Positions 9,256 through 19,748 are shown, counted from the first letter of the stretch. The stretch is DNA of 64,000 bases from Janthinobacterium lividum PAMC 25724 (GCA_000242815.2 AHHB01000036.1:248001-312000); one strand, 5' to 3'. Notes: a model not told the origin generated them from the letters alone. Numbers and translations are program-made.

Positions 9256-10671
9256 TCAGGCGCCGCCATCTTCGTCGATTTCTTCCGGTTCCGCCGTCAG
9301 CGGCAGCGGTATCAACGCTTCCACACACGTGCCCTTGCCGTCCGGCCCCTGGCGCACGGTGAGGGTGCCACCGAGCAGCAAGGCCCGCTCGCGCATGCCC
9401 AGCAAGCCGTGCGACATCGGTTTTTGCAGGGCATCTTCGCTGATGCCGATGCCGTCATCGATTACGCGCAGCACCAGGCCGTGTTCATTGCGTTTCAAGC
9501 TCACTGTGACCATGCCGGCACGCGCATATTTGAGGATATTGGTCAACGATTCCTGCACGATGCGAAACAGCGCGATCGTCAGCGTGGCTTCGCGATTGTC
9601 GATATTGATGGCCACGTCCGTTTCGCAACGCACAGAACTCATGCGCATGAAATCCTCGCAGTAGCTTTCGATGGCGGCGCATAGGCCCAGGTTGTCGAGC
9701 AGGCTGGGACGCAAATCTTCGACAATGCGCCGCTTCAGTTCCACCGTTTCGAGCAGGGTCGCCTTGGCGCGGCGCAGTTGCGCGGCCAATTCCGGCTGCG
9801 TGTGCGCCAGTTGCTGCGTGACGGCGCCCAGGTCCATGCTGATCGAGGTCAAATTGGCCCCCAATTCATCGTGCAACTCACGCGCCAGGCGCGCCTTTTC
9901 CACCTCATTGACGCTGATCAAATGGCGCGACAGCACGGATAACTGCTGCGTACGTTTGCTGACCGTCGACTCCAGGGTGTCATTGGCATTTTGCAAGGCA
10001 TACTCGACGGCGGCGCGGTTCTGGAAGCTGCGCCGCACCAGCTGATAAAACATGATCAGCACGAGGATGGCCAGTGCATTGATACCGATACCAAGCAGCA
10101 CGGCTTTCTGATACTCATGGTAAAAAGCGGCGCTGCCGGACGCCAGCGCTTCATTCTGTTCGCGCGTCATGATCACTACCTGCAGGCGGATTTCATCCAT
10201 CGTGGCGCGGTCATCGGTCACGCGCGAGATATTGACGATTTCGGCCAGCCCACCCTGCTTGTAGACCTCGACTGACTCTTGCAGCATTAACATCTTACGA
10301 CGGATCAAGCTTTTCAATTGGCCCAAGTTTCTCAGCTGCGTAGGACTGCCAGCAAGCAAAGTTTGCAGCTCATTGAATTCGTTTTCTATTTCGGTGATCG
10401 CGGTCTTCGACGGCCCCAGATACGTTTCGGAGCCAGAAATGAAATAGCCGCGCAAGCTGCTTTCCGCATCGAGCACGAGCACGTTCAGATACTGCAGGCG
10501 GTCTGCCACGCGAGCGCTCTGGCTCAGCAAGGCATTCGTGCCCTTCAGCGATTGCAGATTATGGAAGAGACTAAAACCATTGAGTACAAGCAAGAAGGCA
10601 CAAGCCACGCACAGGATGGTCTTGTAGAGGGGCAGGCGGTGATGTGGGGCCGGTTCAACGGTAAAATACAT
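9256..10671 (-). CDS. CHASE3-type NarX-like sensor histidine kinase
   Basis: A 471-residue membrane kinase. TM1 (about 17-37) is followed by a periplasmic CHASE3-like helical sensor with the hallmark LDAESSLRGYFISGSETYL. TM2 is near 200-220, then a coiled coil and a HisKA_3 dimerisation domain (ARELHDELGANLTSISMDLG, phospho-acceptor His in ELHDE). The HATPase domain has DDGIGI and HGLLGMRERALLLGG. This is the NarX/DegS class. The LuxR-type response regulator directly upstream on the same strand is the obvious partner. An AAGGA element about 10 bases upstream favours the ATG at 10671 over the one at 10683. Confidence 0.87.
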   Translation of the reverse strand: MYFTVEPAPHHRLPLYKTILCVACAFLLVLNGFSLFHNLQSLKGTNALLSQSARVADRLQYLNVLVLDAESSLRGYFISGSETYLGPSKTAITEIENEFNELQTLLAGSPTQLRNLGQLKSLIRRKMLMLQESVEVYKQGGLAEIVNISRVTDDRATMDEIRLQVVIMTREQNEALASGSAAFYHEYQKAVLLGIGINALAILVLIMFYQLVRRSFQNRAAVEYALQNANDTLESTVSKRTQQLSVLSRHLISVNEVEKARLARELHDELGANLTSISMDLGAVTQQLAHTQPELAAQLRRAKATLLETVELKRRIVEDLRPSLLDNLGLCAAIESYCEDFMRMSSVRCETDVAINIDNREATLTIALFRIVQESLTNILKYARAGMVTVSLKRNEHGLVLRVIDDGIGISEDALQKPMSHGLLGMRERALLLGGTLTVRQGPDGKGTCVEALIPLPLTAEPEEIDEDGGA

Positions 10672-10787
10672 CCTGATGGGCATCCTTAGCAAGGTTCGAC
10701 ACGGGAGAAAACACCGAAGCCGACCGATTATAATCCTCGCCACAGACTGCTGCACTGCACAAGTCGTACCCGGCTAGCTCGCTGAGC

Positions 10788-10805
10788 GATCATGCTGCCA
10801 TGATC
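10788..10805. promoter_or_regulatory. inverted repeat between response regulator and kinase genes
   Basis: GATCATG-CTGC-CATGATC is a perfect 7-bp repeat with a 4-base loop just after the response-regulator stop and about 115 bases before the kinase start. There is no T-run. It could stabilise the RR transcript end or act as an operator. Confidence 0.35.
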
Positions 10806-10816
10806 ACACTGCCGGA

Positions 10817-11449
10817 CTAGTCAAGCAAATTGTTTTTCATTGCGTAATAGGTCAAATCGCTGTTCGATTGCAAGCCCATTTTTTCCATGATGCGCGTACG
10901 GTAAGTACTCACCGTCTTGATGCTCAGTGACAAAGCGACACCGATATCGGACACGGTGGCGCCGCGCGCCAGGCGCAGGAAGACCTGGAATTCACGGTCC
11001 GACAGTTCTGTATGCAGGGCGGCATTCGTATCGCGGTCAAACGACTGCGCCAGCAACTCGCCCACCGTGGAACTGACGTAGCGCCGTCCCTGGAACACGG
11101 TACGCACGGCCGTCATCAGCTCATCGGCTTCGCATTCCTTGTTCAGATAGCCATTGGCGCCCATCTTGAACAGGTTCAAGGCGTATTGTTGCGCCGGATA
11201 GCCGCTGAGGATCAGCACCGGCAATTCAGGCTGGCCCTGGCGGATGGTGCGCAAGGTATCGATGCCGCTTTGATCGGGCATGGCTATGTCGAGCAGCAAT
11301 ACATCGCAAATTTCGCGGCGGGCGATATCGAGCGCTTCCCGCCCGGTACCGGCTTCCGCCACCACGCTGAAATCGTCAGACGACGAAAAAATCTGTTTGA
11401 ATCCAGCTCGTACTATTTGGTGATCATCACAAATGGCAACGCGTATCAT
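10817..11449 (-). CDS. NarL/FixJ-family response regulator
   Basis: A 210-residue two-domain regulator. The receiver domain (1-120) contains the acidic pair DDH near residue 8, the phospho-acceptor Asp in VLLLDIAMPD (about 54) and the Lys switch region LNKE. The C-terminal LuxR-type HTH carries LSDREFQVFLRLARGATVSD and LSIKTVSTYRTRIMEKMGL. It is transcribed ahead of the CHASE3 kinase and separated from it by about 145 bases, so the two probably form one two-component system. Target genes cannot be deduced. Confidence 0.9.
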   Translation of the reverse strand: MIRVAICDDHQIVRAGFKQIFSSSDDFSVVAEAGTGREALDIARREICDVLLLDIAMPDQSGIDTLRTIRQGQPELPVLILSGYPAQQYALNLFKMGANGYLNKECEADELMTAVRTVFQGRRYVSSTVGELLAQSFDRDTNAALHTELSDREFQVFLRLARGATVSDIGVALSLSIKTVSTYRTRIMEKMGLQSNSDLTYYAMKNNLLD

Positions 11450-11650
11450 TGTTTCCCCTTAAATTTTCCTGGCCTGGGAAAGACTACCGGAACCTGGATG
11501 CTGCTCCGGCTTAGCGTCACTAACAAAAACGCAACATTCGCATTATATTCAAAATATGGCGCACCCCAGGATACCGGGAGCAACCGGGCAGCTAGCCCAT
11601 GCAATACAGTCAGCCGGTATCGGACAACTCCACCTATATTGGTACAAATC
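11450..11650. other. intergenic region without a gene
   Basis: About 200 bases of moderate GC lie between the response-regulator start and the merR stop. No tRNA or clear reading frame was found, although some related genomes carry a tRNA near this position. It probably contains the promoter of the response regulator. Confidence 0.4.
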
Positions 11651-12061
11651 TTATTTTAGCAAGTTTAAAATCGCCATTAATTCATTGCGTATCCACGCGC
11701 GGTCCAGTGGTTCTTCCTGCGATACAACAGCCATGGCCGGCGGCAAAGGCAGCTCATTGACGATGCCATGCGATGCCCCACGGCTATCGAGTTTGTTGCG
11801 CGCGCCACTGATCGTAAAGCCTTGCTCATACAACAATTCGCGGATACGGCGTATCAGCAGCACCTCATGGTGCTGATAATAACGACGATTGCCACGTCGT
11901 TTGACCGGTTTTAGCTGAGAAAACTCCTGCTCCCAGTAGCGCAGTACATGCGGTTTGACGCCGCACAACTCGCTCACCTCACCGATCGTGAAATAGCGTT
12001 TCGCCGGAATGGGCGGCAAGGCGATCAACTCGGTTTTACTGATGCGCTCGTTCATCGCCAC
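11651..12061 (-). CDS. MerR-family transcriptional regulator
   Basis: A 136-residue protein with a MerR winged-helix domain at the N-terminus. KRYFTIGEVSELCGVKPHVL and RYWEQEFSQLKP are the helix-turn-helix and wing, and RRGNRRYYQHHEVLLIRRIR is the second wing. The C-terminal helical part is short and has no conserved Cys for metal sensing. It lies 4 bases after ihfA, at the distal end of the pheS-pheT-ihfA string. This linkage is common in betaproteobacteria. The signal is unknown. Confidence 0.88.
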   Translation of the reverse strand: MAMNERISKTELIALPPIPAKRYFTIGEVSELCGVKPHVLRYWEQEFSQLKPVKRRGNRRYYQHHEVLLIRRIRELLYEQGFTISGARNKLDSRGASHGIVNELPLPPAMAVVSQEEPLDRAWIRNELMAILNLLK

Positions 12062-12065
12062 TCAC

Positions 12066-12413
12066 TCAGGCAGCACGTGCCAGCGGACTGGTCTCTTCGA
12101 CCATGCTTTTCAGCTTCTGGCTCGCATGAAAGGTCACGACACGGCGTGCCGTGATGGGAATCTCTTCGCCCGTCTTCGGATTGCGGCCCGGCCGCTGCGG
12201 CTTGTCGCGCAACTGGAAATTGCCGAAACCGGACAGCTTGACGGCCTCGCCACGCTCGAGCGCATTGCGGATTTCATCGAAAAAGGTCTCGACCATATCT
12301 TTCGCTTCGCGCTTGTTCAGGCCCACTTGCTCGAACAACAGTTCAGCCAGTTCCGCCTTGGTCAAGGTGGGTAAATCTTTTTCCGCTTCCTGGCGCACTT
12401 TGGCAACCAGCAT
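12066..12413 (-). CDS. ihfA: integration host factor alpha subunit
   Basis: The IHF alpha subunit forms a heterodimer with IhfB and sharply bends DNA for recombination, replication and sigma-54 promoters. The signature [20 protein letters not shown], the DNA-intercalating Pro region and [17 protein letters not shown] are intact. Relative to short homologues the N-terminus is extended by about 14 residues ([15 protein letters not shown]). The frame stays open about 22 codons further upstream, where an ATT codon at 12479 follows AGGAAA, so the start is uncertain. The gene follows pheT, as in many proteobacteria. Confidence 0.92.
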   Translation of the reverse strand: MLVAKVRQEAEKDLPTLTKAELAELLFEQVGLNKREAKDMVETFFDEIRNALERGEAVKLSGFGNFQLRDKPQRPGRNPKTGEEIPITARRVVTFHASQKLKSMVEETSPLARAA

Positions 12414-12547
12414 GGCCCGATGCAGATCGGCGGCCAGTGCGGATTGCAGTACGGCGGAATCAACGTCGCTATTATTAATTTTCCTGCCCTGCCTTTTCTG
12501 TACGCCCGAACCCGCCTTTCGGCAAGCTCGTCTACGGTTGACGACGC

Positions 12548-12576
12548 ACTGGCCGTCACGCTAGGCGACGGCCAGT
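12548..12576. promoter_or_regulatory. 10-bp inverted repeat between pheT and ihfA
   Basis: ACTGGCCGTC and GACGGCCAGT enclose a 9-base loop a few bases after the pheT stop on the minus strand. Without a T-run it is more likely an mRNA processing or stability hairpin, or a weak attenuator of readthrough into ihfA, than a full terminator. Confidence 0.45.
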
Positions 12577-12583
12577 CCGGTAA

Positions 12584-15010
12584 TTACGAACGCAGTTTCG
12601 CGTCGTGGCCCTGCTTGGCCGCATCGATCAAAACAGCCATCAGGCCATCGACGACATCGTCTTGCAGGGTATTTTGAGTATCTTGCAAGCTAATCCGGAA
12701 AGCAAGGCTTTTTTCATCCGCTTCCAATCCTTTTCCGCGATATTCATCAAATAAAACAATGGCTTGCACGATACGCGCTGCTGCGCTTGCCTTGGCGGCA
12801 GCCTGGAAGCTGTCGAGCAAATCTTGCACCGCCACCGATTGCTTGACGACGACGGCCAGATCGCGACTGGCGCCTGGGAATTTCGAGATTTCCTGGTACA
12901 CGGGCACGACGCGTTGCGTCAGGGCAGCGGCGTCGACTTCGAACAGCACGGGCGCCAGCGGCAAATCGTACTTTTGCATCCAACGCGGGTGCAATTCACC
13001 GATGAAACCGATCACCTTGCCATCGAGTTCCACGTTGGACGAACGGCCAGGATGCAGGGCCGGGTGTTGCGCCTTGGTGAAACGCAACACCAGCGGCGCA
13101 AACAGTGCCTCCAGGTCCGCCTTCACGTCGAAGAAGTCGACCGTGCGCGCAGTCTGGCCCCACTGCTCGTCGGCGACCGCGCCGTAGGCCATGGCCGCCA
13201 CACGCTTAGGCTGGGCGTAGCCGGCCACCGACAAGGGACCGTTTTCCACGCTGTCGTCGCGCTGGTAGATGGCGCCCACTTCGAAGATGCGCACGCGGTT
13301 GGTCTTGCGGTTCAGGTTGTAGCGCACGTTGGCGATCAGGCTGCCGATCAGCGAAGAACGCATCACGCTCATCTGGCTGGCGATCGGGTTCTGCAACTTG
13401 ATGGGGTGCGTGTTGGCCGAGAAATCGCGCTCCCATGCCGTGTCGACAAAGCTCATGTTCACCACTTCCTGGAAGCCCAGGTCGGCCAGCGCATGGCGTA
13501 CCGCAAACAGGGAGCGGGTATTTTCAGGTGCAATCTGCATCACGTTCGCCGCTACGGGCGGCAAGGTCGGGATGTTTTCAAAACCGTACACGCGCGCCAC
13601 TTCCTCGATCAAGTCTTCCTCGATCTCGATGTCGAAACGGTAGCTGGGCGACGTCACGCAAAACACGCCGTCGGCCAGGGTGAATGGCAGGGCCAGGCGC
13701 GTGAAGATATCGGCGATCAGCGCGTCGTTGAGCGGCACGCCGATGACCTTTTGCGCGCGCGCCGTGCGCATCGACACCGGCTGGCGCTGCGGCAAGTTCA
13801 CCACATGGTCGTCGACGGGGCCGACGGTGGTTGCCGGCGTGCCGCAAATTTCCACGATCAGGGCGGTGATGCGTTCGATGTGCTCGACGTTGGTGGCGAA
13901 ATCGACACCGCGTTCGAAGCGGTGCGCCGCATCGGTAGAGAAATTCAAGCGGCGCGCGCGGCCTTGAATCGCGTTCGGCCACCAGAATGCCGCTTCCAGG
14001 TAGATGCTGTCCGTATCGTCCGATACGGAACTGGCGTCACCGCCCATGATGCCGGCCAGCGATTCGATTTCCTGCTCGTCGGCAATGACGCCTAGCCACT
14101 CGTCAACGGCGATGGTGTTGCCATTCAACAGCTTGACGGATTCGCCCGCCTTGCCCCAACGTACGTCGAGGCTACCGTGGATCTTCGCCAGGTCAAACAC
14201 ATGGCTAGGACGGCCCAGTTCCAGCATGACATAGTTGGAAATGTCGATCAGGGCCGACAGTGGACGCTGGCCGCTGCGCTCGAGGCGCTGCTTCATCCAG
14301 TCCGGCGTGGCGGCACGGGCGTTCAAGCCGCGGATGACACGGCCCGTGAAACGGCCGCACAGGTCCGGCGCGCTCACGGTCACTGGCAAGACTTCGTCAC
14401 TGGAAACGGGCACGGTGCGGAACTGCGGCACATTCAAGGCCACGCCCGTGAGGGCCGACACTTCGCGTGCCACGCCCAGCACGGACAGGCAGTCCGCCTT
14501 GTTCGGCGTCAACTTGATGGTGAATTTCAAATCGTTGAGCGCAAAGTAATCGCGAAAATTCTGGCCGATCGGCGCGTCGTCCGGCAATTCCAGCAAGCCG
14601 GCGTTTTCTTCCGACAATTTCAATTCGCGCGCGGAGCACAGCATGCCTTGCGACTCGACGCCGCGCAGCTGGCCCACCTTGATTTCAAACGGCTTGCCGT
14701 CGGCGCCCGGCGGCAGCACGGCGCCGGCCATCGCGCAGACGACTTTCAAGCCTGGGCGCACGTTCGGCGCGCCGCAAACGATGTTGAGCATGGTGCCCGT
14801 GCCGACGTCGACCTGGCACACATTCAGGCGGTCCGCGTTCGGGTGTTTTTCCATCTCCAGGACCAAGCCTACCACCACGTTCGAGAATGGCGGGGCGACA
14901 GGATCAACGTCCTCGACTTCGAGACCGGACATGGTCAGCAGATGGGCCAGTTCGTCCGAAGTCATCTTCGGATCGACCATGGTACGGAGCCAGTTTTCGG
15001 AAAATTGCAT
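12584..15010 (-). CDS. pheT: phenylalanyl-tRNA synthetase beta subunit
   Basis: An 808-residue beta chain of the alpha2-beta2 PheRS that charges tRNA-Phe. The N-terminus [14 protein letters not shown] starts the family homology. It is followed by the tRNA-binding EMAP-like domain ([20 protein letters not shown]), the B3/B4 editing region ([20 protein letters not shown]), B5 domains, the core and the C-terminal FDX-ACB anticodon-binding domain ([13 protein letters not shown]). The ATG at 15010 is preceded by AAGG; a TTG two codons earlier is unlikely. It is translated after pheS with a 78-base gap. Confidence 0.96.
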   Translation of the reverse strand: MQFSENWLRTMVDPKMTSDELAHLLTMSGLEVEDVDPVAPPFSNVVVGLVLEMEKHPNADRLNVCQVDVGTGTMLNIVCGAPNVRPGLKVVCAMAGAVLPPGADGKPFEIKVGQLRGVESQGMLCSARELKLSEENAGLLELPDDAPIGQNFRDYFALNDLKFTIKLTPNKADCLSVLGVAREVSALTGVALNVPQFRTVPVSSDEVLPVTVSAPDLCGRFTGRVIRGLNARAATPDWMKQRLERSGQRPLSALIDISNYVMLELGRPSHVFDLAKIHGSLDVRWGKAGESVKLLNGNTIAVDEWLGVIADEQEIESLAGIMGGDASSVSDDTDSIYLEAAFWWPNAIQGRARRLNFSTDAAHRFERGVDFATNVEHIERITALIVEICGTPATTVGPVDDHVVNLPQRQPVSMRTARAQKVIGVPLNDALIADIFTRLALPFTLADGVFCVTSPSYRFDIEIEEDLIEEVARVYGFENIPTLPPVAANVMQIAPENTRSLFAVRHALADLGFQEVVNMSFVDTAWERDFSANTHPIKLQNPIASQMSVMRSSLIGSLIANVRYNLNRKTNRVRIFEVGAIYQRDDSVENGPLSVAGYAQPKRVAAMAYGAVADEQWGQTARTVDFFDVKADLEALFAPLVLRFTKAQHPALHPGRSSNVELDGKVIGFIGELHPRWMQKYDLPLAPVLFEVDAAALTQRVVPVYQEISKFPGASRDLAVVVKQSVAVQDLLDSFQAAAKASAAARIVQAIVLFDEYRGKGLEADEKSLAFRISLQDTQNTLQDDVVDGLMAVLIDAAKQGHDAKLRS

Positions 15011-15088
15011 AATCAAGCCTTCAAAGGGTCAAAGCTCACAGCGCGAGCGCACAGGCGCTCAAGCGCCATGAATCAAACGGAACAACGC

Positions 15089-16105
15089 TTAGTTGAATTG
15101 CTTCAGGAAACGCAAGTCGCCTTCATAGAACAGACGCAGGTCGTTGATGCCGTAGCGCAGCATCGTCAAGCGTTCCAGGCCGGAGCCGAAAGCAAAACCG
15201 ATGAATTTCTCGGGGTCGAGGCCGAAGTTCTTCACCACGCTCGGGTGCACCTGGCCGGCGCCCGACACTTCCAGCCAGCGGCCCTTCAATGGACCAGAGC
15301 CAAAGGCGATGTCGATCTCGGCCGATGGTTCCGTGAACGGAAAGTACGACGGACGGAAACGCACTTGCAAGTCATCCGTTTCAAAGAAAGCCTTGACGAA
15401 ATTCAGGTATACGCCCTTCAAGTCGGCAAAGCTGATGTCTTCGGCGATCCACAGGCCTTCGACCTGGTGGAACATCGGCGAATGGGTCGCATCGCTGTCG
15501 ACGCGGTAAGTGCGACCCGGCGCGATGACCTTGATCGGCGGCGTGTGCGTGCGTGCATAGCGCACCTGCATCGGGCTGGTATGCGTGCGCAGCAGCAATG
15601 GCTTGCCATCGGTGTCATTGCCATCGATATAGAAAGTGTCCTGCATGGAACGGGCGGGATGATTTTCCGGGCTATTGAGCGCCGTGAAGTTGGTCCAGTC
15701 GTTTTCGATTTCAGGGCCGTCAGCCACGTCGAAGCCGATCGAGCGGAAAATCTCTTCGACGCGTTCCCACGTGCGCATCACGGGATGGATGCCGCCGGGC
15801 ATGCGGCCACGGCCTGGCAGGGTCACGTCGATCGCTTCAGCGTTCAGGCGGCCTTGCATTTGGGCATCGGCCAGCGCATCACGGCGCGCCGTCAGCGCGT
15901 CTTCGATCTGCACTTTGACGGCATTGATCAAGGCGCCTTGCGCCTTGCGCGCGTCCGGGTCGAGCTTGCCCAGACCCTTCATCATTTCGGTAATCTGGCC
16001 AGTCTTGCCCAAGTAGCGGGCTTTGGCGTTTTCAAGTGCGGCAGCGTCTGCGGCGGCGATAAAGTCAGCCTGGGCCGAGACGACGAGTTCTTCTAGGGAG
16101 TTCAT
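15089..16105 (-). CDS. pheS: phenylalanyl-tRNA synthetase alpha subunit
   Basis: A 338-residue catalytic alpha chain of PheRS. An N-terminal coiled-coil arm for tRNA binding (about 1-90) precedes the class II core with motif 2 ([12 protein letters not shown], then [20 protein letters not shown]) and motif 3 ([18 protein letters not shown]). The start at 16105 is supported by AGGAAA 8 bases upstream and by MNSLEELV, the usual N-terminus. The longer upstream frame has no support. The gene is in an operon with pheT. Confidence 0.96.
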   Translation of the reverse strand: MNSLEELVVSAQADFIAAADAAALENAKARYLGKTGQITEMMKGLGKLDPDARKAQGALINAVKVQIEDALTARRDALADAQMQGRLNAEAIDVTLPGRGRMPGGIHPVMRTWERVEEIFRSIGFDVADGPEIENDWTNFTALNSPENHPARSMQDTFYIDGNDTDGKPLLLRTHTSPMQVRYARTHTPPIKVIAPGRTYRVDSDATHSPMFHQVEGLWIAEDISFADLKGVYLNFVKAFFETDDLQVRFRPSYFPFTEPSAEIDIAFGSGPLKGRWLEVSGAGQVHPSVVKNFGLDPEKFIGFAFGSGLERLTMLRYGINDLRLFYEGDLRFLKQFN

Positions 16106-16375
16106 GCGGCATTTCCTGTTTTGGACATCAATTCTGGACTTGCTTATCAAAAGTCCAACAATCAAAAACGGAAACGGGGCATAAGGTTTACACCCCTGCC
16201 CCGCTCTTTGTGACAACCGACCTAATCTGCTGCGCGTCGTGATTTACGGTTTGCGATGCTCACCGTACTTTCGTACGGTTGCGCTTCTCGACCGCAACTC
16301 CCTTCCGCTCGCGCCGATTTTGTCAGTTGCCGTTCTAACGCCACCCTACGGATGACGTTGCGCAATCACCGTTGC
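16106..16375. other. pheS leader / rplT-pheS intergenic region
   Basis: About 270 bases lie between the rplT stop and the pheS start (both minus strand). The region contains the perfect hairpin at 16262-16279 listed separately. No leader peptide rich in Phe codons could be assigned, so classical pheST attenuation is not demonstrated. Confidence 0.4.
16262..16279 (-). promoter_or_regulatory. perfect hairpin with GAAA tetraloop in pheS leader
   Basis: On the transcribed (minus) strand the arms ACCGTAC and GTACGGT enclose GAAA, a stable GNRA tetraloop. It lies about 160 bases before pheS and about 100 after rplT. It may be an mRNA stabiliser, part of a leader control, or part of a dispersed repeat. 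There is no T-run. Confidence 0.4.
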
Positions 16376-16735
16376 TTACGCAGCGATTTTTGCTTTAACT
16401 GCGTTGACAATCGCAGCGAATGCTGGCTTGTCCATCACAGCCATATCGGCCAGGACTTTACGGTCCAGTTCGATATTTGCTTTTTTCAAGCCGTTCATGA
16501 ATACGCTGTACGTTACGCCATGCTCACGGGAAGCGGCGTTGATACGGGCGATCCACAGGCGGCGGAAAACACGCTTCTTGTTGCGGCGATCGCGGTAAGC
16601 GTATTGGCCAGCGCGCATAACTGCTTGCTTGGCAACACGGTATACACGGCTGCGGCGACCACGGTAGCCTTTAGCTTGAACAAGAATCTTTTTATGACGG
16701 GCACGAGCTGTAACCCCACGTTTTACTCTAGGCAT
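16376..16735 (-). CDS. rplT: 50S ribosomal protein L20
   Basis: A 119-residue basic 23S rRNA-binding protein needed for early 50S assembly. The start [18 protein letters not shown] and the body [20 protein letters not shown] are diagnostic, and the length matches the family. L20 represses the infC-rpmI-rplT operon in enteric bacteria by binding mRNA near rpmI. Whether that holds here is not shown. The gene is 26 bases downstream of rpmI. Confidence 0.97.
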   Translation of the reverse strand: MPRVKRGVTARARHKKILVQAKGYRGRRSRVYRVAKQAVMRAGQYAYRDRRNKKRVFRRLWIARINAASREHGVTYSVFMNGLKKANIELDRKVLADMAVMDKPAFAAIVNAVKAKIAA

Positions 16736-16761
16736 AGTAACTCCTTAAATTGAGTGTGAGA

Positions 16762-16959
16762 TTAAGCAGTCGGCATCATGCGGTAGACGGATTTCACGTC
16801 AGACGCAGCGACATTGGTGGTACCGCGCAGAGCGCGTTTCAGCTTGGTGGTTTTCTTGGTCAAGATGTGGCGTTTGAACGCATGACCACATTTAACAGTA
16901 CCACCCGGGCGCACGCGAAAACGTTTTTTCGCAGAGCTTTTGGTCTTCATTTTAGGCAT
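16762..16959 (-). CDS. rpmI: 50S ribosomal protein L35
   Basis: A 65-residue protein starting [20 protein letters not shown], the L35 signature. A frame extending 10 codons further upstream is not part of the protein. An AGGACAG element precedes the ATG at 16959. It sits between infC and rplT in the canonical order. Confidence 0.96.
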   Translation of the reverse strand: MPKMKTKSSAKKRFRVRPGGTVKCGHAFKRHILTKKTTKLKRALRGTTNVAASDVKSVYRMMPTA

Positions 16960-17054
16960 AGCAATCTGTCCTCTTACGGACAGCTCCATTTATAACAGGA
17001 TTGCAGGTGGCAACACGACGCTGCGCTTAGATGCCTGCTTTCACATGTTGTGCA

Positions 17055-17108
17055 GCGGATGCGAGTCCGCTACAGTTCGCGCGGCCCACACATTGCTGAG
17101 CGGGCCGC
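17055..17108 (-). promoter_or_regulatory. two hairpins in the infC-rpmI spacer
   Basis: GCGGA-TGCGAG-TCCGC (17055-17070) and GCGGCCC/GGGCCGC (17081-17108, 14-base loop) lie in the 227-base spacer between the infC stop and rpmI. In enteric bacteria this spacer carries the L20-binding structure that represses rpmI-rplT. The presence of stable structure fits, but the specific L20 site was not identified. Confidence 0.35.
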
Positions 17109-17186
17109 ACAAATTCTGCCTGGGATCTAGCATTGCGCCAATGCAGGCACAAACTGCGTCGATCCACAGTAAAACACTATTGTAGC

Positions 17187-17708
17187 TTACTTCTTCTTCT
17201 TAGGCGAAAGAACCATGATCATTTGGCGGCCTTCCATCTTCGGGAACTGCTCGACCTGGCCATGCGGCTCCAGATCGGCTTTCAGACGTTCCAGCATGCG
17301 GAAGCCAATATCCTGATGCGCCATCTCACGACCGCGGAAACGCAGCGTGATTTTGGTTTTATCGCCATCCTCAAGGAACTTGATGAGATTACGCAACTTG
17401 ATATTGTAGTCACCATCATCAGTCCCCGGACGGAATTTAACTTCCTTCACGAGGATGATCTTTTGCTTCAATTTGGCTTCGTGAGCTTTTTTCTGCTCCG
17501 AATACTTAAATTTGCCGTAGTCCATCAAACGGCACACCGGTGGCTGCGCTGTAGGCGCAATTTCCACCAGGTCGACGTTTGCCTCTTCCGCCAGGCGGAA
17601 GGCTTCAGCCAAACTTACGATACCGAGTGGCTCGTTATCGACCCCGCTTAAACGCATTTCAGGGGCAGTGATTTCGCCATTGATGCGATGTGACTTGTCA
17701 GTAGCTAT
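17187..17708 (-). CDS. infC: translation initiation factor IF-3, non-AUG start
   Basis: A 173-residue IF-3 with an N-domain ([20 protein letters not shown]), a lysine-rich linker around [16 protein letters not shown] and a C-domain ([19 protein letters not shown]). The first ATG in frame (17657) would cut off the conserved beginning. Translated upstream, the frame gives [17 protein letters not shown], which is the family N-terminus. It begins at an ATA codon at 17708, preceded by AAGGAA 7 bases away. IF-3 discriminates against non-AUG starts, and E. coli infC uses AUU for autoregulation. An AUA start here implies the same feedback. The gene is 51 bases downstream of thrS. Confidence 0.9.
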   Translation of the reverse strand: MATDKSHRINGEITAPEMRLSGVDNEPLGIVSLAEAFRLAEEANVDLVEIAPTAQPPVCRLMDYGKFKYSEQKKAHEAKLKQKIILVKEVKFRPGTDDGDYNIKLRNLIKFLEDGDKTKITLRFRGREMAHQDIGFRMLERLKADLEPHGQVEQFPKMEGRQMIMVLSPKKKK

Positions 17709-17759
17709 TGTAGTTTCCTTTAAAAATCTTGTAAGACGGTCGTGCAGCGAGTTTCCTCG

Positions 17760-19667
17760 TCAGGCCTTGGTGTCGACTTCATGTTTGAGTCGCTCAATCA
17801 GGGCATCGACGGACATGACGCCCAGATCGACATTGCCCCGCGCCCGCACGGCCACTGTATTCGCATCCCGTTCTTTGTCGCCAATTACTAAGATGTAAGG
17901 CAATTTTTGTACGGAATGTTCACGTATTTTATAGGTAATCTTCTCGTTACGCAAATCGGCCTGTACGCGCAGCCCCGCTTTGCGCAGTTTTGTTGTAACT
18001 TCCTGTACATAGTCGGCTTGAGCGTCGGAAATATTCAACACCGACACTTGCACCGGCGCCAACCACAAGGGCATGGCGCCCGCATAGTGCTCGATCAGGA
18101 TGCCGATGAAACGCTCCAAGGAACCCACGATCGCGCGGTGCAGCATGATCGGTACCTGGCGCGTGTTGTCGACGGCCACATATTCAGCACCCAGACGACC
18201 CGGCATCGACGGATCGATCTGCACGGTGCCCACTTGCCATGCGCGGCCCAGGCTGTCTTTCAGGTGATATTCGATCTTCGGACCATAAAACGCACCCTCG
18301 CCCGGCAATTCTGTCCATTCCACGCCACAGGCGCGCAAGGCCGAACGCAACGATTCCTCGGCGAAATCCCACGACTCTTCCGTGCCGATGCGATTATCGG
18401 GACGCAAGGCCAGTTTCACGTCGATATTCGTAAAGCCGAAAGCCGTGTACACATCCATCGCCTGCTGGTGGAAGGCCGTCACTTCGCCGGCAATCTGCTC
18501 TTCCAGGCAGAAGATGTGGCCATCATCTTGCGTAAAGCCGCGCACGCGCATCATGCCGTGCAAGGCACCCGATGGCTCATTGCGGTGGCATTGACCGAAT
18601 TCGCCGTAGCGCAACGGCAAATCGCGGTAGCTGCGCATGCCATTGTTAAAAATCTGGATATGACCGGGGCAATTCATCGGCTTCAACGCATAGGCGCGGT
18701 TTTCCGATTCCGTGATAAACATGTTTTCACGATAATTATCCCAGTGGCCGGTTTTTTCCCACAGACCACGGTCGAGAATTTGCGGCGCCTTGACTTCCTG
18801 GTAGCCGTTGACCTGGTACACATTACGCATGTATTGCTCGACCTGCTGCCAGATCGACCAGCCTTTCGGGTGCCAGAAGATCAGGCCCGGCGCTTCTTCC
18901 TGGAAATGGAAGAAGTCGAGCTGCTTGCCCAGCTTGCGGTGGTCGCGCTTTTCCGCCTCTTCCAGATTGTGCAAATACAGGTCCTGGTCTTCCTTCTTGG
19001 CCCAAGCCGTGCCGTAGATACGCTGCAGCATCTCGTTTTTCGAGTCGCCGCGCCAGTAGGCACCAGCGAGCTTCATCAGCTTGAATACTTTCAGCTTGCC
19101 CGTCGATGGCACGTGAGGGCCACGGCATAAGTCCGTAAACTTGCCTTCGGAATACAGCGACACTTCCTGGTCGGCCGGGATCGAAGCGATCAGCTCTGCC
19201 TTGTACGCTTCACCGATACTCTTGAAGTAGTCTATGGCTTCGTCGCGCGCCAGCACTTTGCGCGTGACTTGCTCATCCTTCTTGGCCAGCTCCGTCATTT
19301 TCTTTTCGATCGCCGTCAAATCTTCCGGCGTGAACGCACGCTTGTAGGCGAAGTCATAGTAAAAGCCGTTGTCGATCACGGGACCGATGGTCACTTGCGC
19401 GTCCGGGAATAACTCCTTGACGGCATACGCCAGCAAGTGGGCCGTCGAGTGGCGGATCACCTCCAGGCCATCGGCGTCCTTGTCCGTCACAATCGCCAGT
19501 TCCGCGTCTTGCTCGATCAGGTAAGAGGTGTCGACCAGCTTGCCGTCGACCTTGCCGGCCAGGGCAGCCTTGGCCAGGCCGGTACCAATATTGGCCGCAA
19601 CCTGGGCCACGGTGACCGGGCCGTCGAATTGACGGGCGGAACCATCGGGAAGTCGGATTGTAAGCAT
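17760..19667 (-). CDS. thrS: threonyl-tRNA synthetase
   Basis: A 635-residue class II synthetase. Domains in order: N-terminal TGS ([14 protein letters not shown]), the SAD editing domain ([20 protein letters not shown] with the HxxxH metal site), the catalytic core ([10 protein letters not shown], motif 2 [19 protein letters not shown], motif 3 [18 protein letters not shown]) and the anticodon-binding C-terminus. The Zn-site Cys in MNCPGH is present. The start at 19667 lies 6 bases after GGAG. The frame runs open to 19778 through terminator sequence, so the longer start is rejected. First gene of the thrS-infC-rpmI-rplT string. Confidence 0.96.
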   Translation of the reverse strand: MLTIRLPDGSARQFDGPVTVAQVAANIGTGLAKAALAGKVDGKLVDTSYLIEQDAELAIVTDKDADGLEVIRHSTAHLLAYAVKELFPDAQVTIGPVIDNGFYYDFAYKRAFTPEDLTAIEKKMTELAKKDEQVTRKVLARDEAIDYFKSIGEAYKAELIASIPADQEVSLYSEGKFTDLCRGPHVPSTGKLKVFKLMKLAGAYWRGDSKNEMLQRIYGTAWAKKEDQDLYLHNLEEAEKRDHRKLGKQLDFFHFQEEAPGLIFWHPKGWSIWQQVEQYMRNVYQVNGYQEVKAPQILDRGLWEKTGHWDNYRENMFITESENRAYALKPMNCPGHIQIFNNGMRSYRDLPLRYGEFGQCHRNEPSGALHGMMRVRGFTQDDGHIFCLEEQIAGEVTAFHQQAMDVYTAFGFTNIDVKLALRPDNRIGTEESWDFAEESLRSALRACGVEWTELPGEGAFYGPKIEYHLKDSLGRAWQVGTVQIDPSMPGRLGAEYVAVDNTRQVPIMLHRAIVGSLERFIGILIEHYAGAMPLWLAPVQVSVLNISDAQADYVQEVTTKLRKAGLRVQADLRNEKITYKIREHSVQKLPYILVIGDKERDANTVAVRARGNVDLGVMSVDALIERLKHEVDTKA

Positions 19668-19748
19668 ATTGATCTCCATGTCGGCGCTGGCGCCAGGTAA
19701 AACTGCGGTGTGTAATGGGTAAAATAACTGAAAGGAAAACGCAGACGC

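Noticed and set aside
12764..14095. 443-codon open frame antisense to pheT
   Set aside because: Shadow of an unambiguous pheT; no motif, no independent start signals.
14177..16096. 639-codon open frame antisense to pheT/pheS
   Set aside because: Spans two genuine genes on the other strand; His/Arg/Gln-rich mirror translation.
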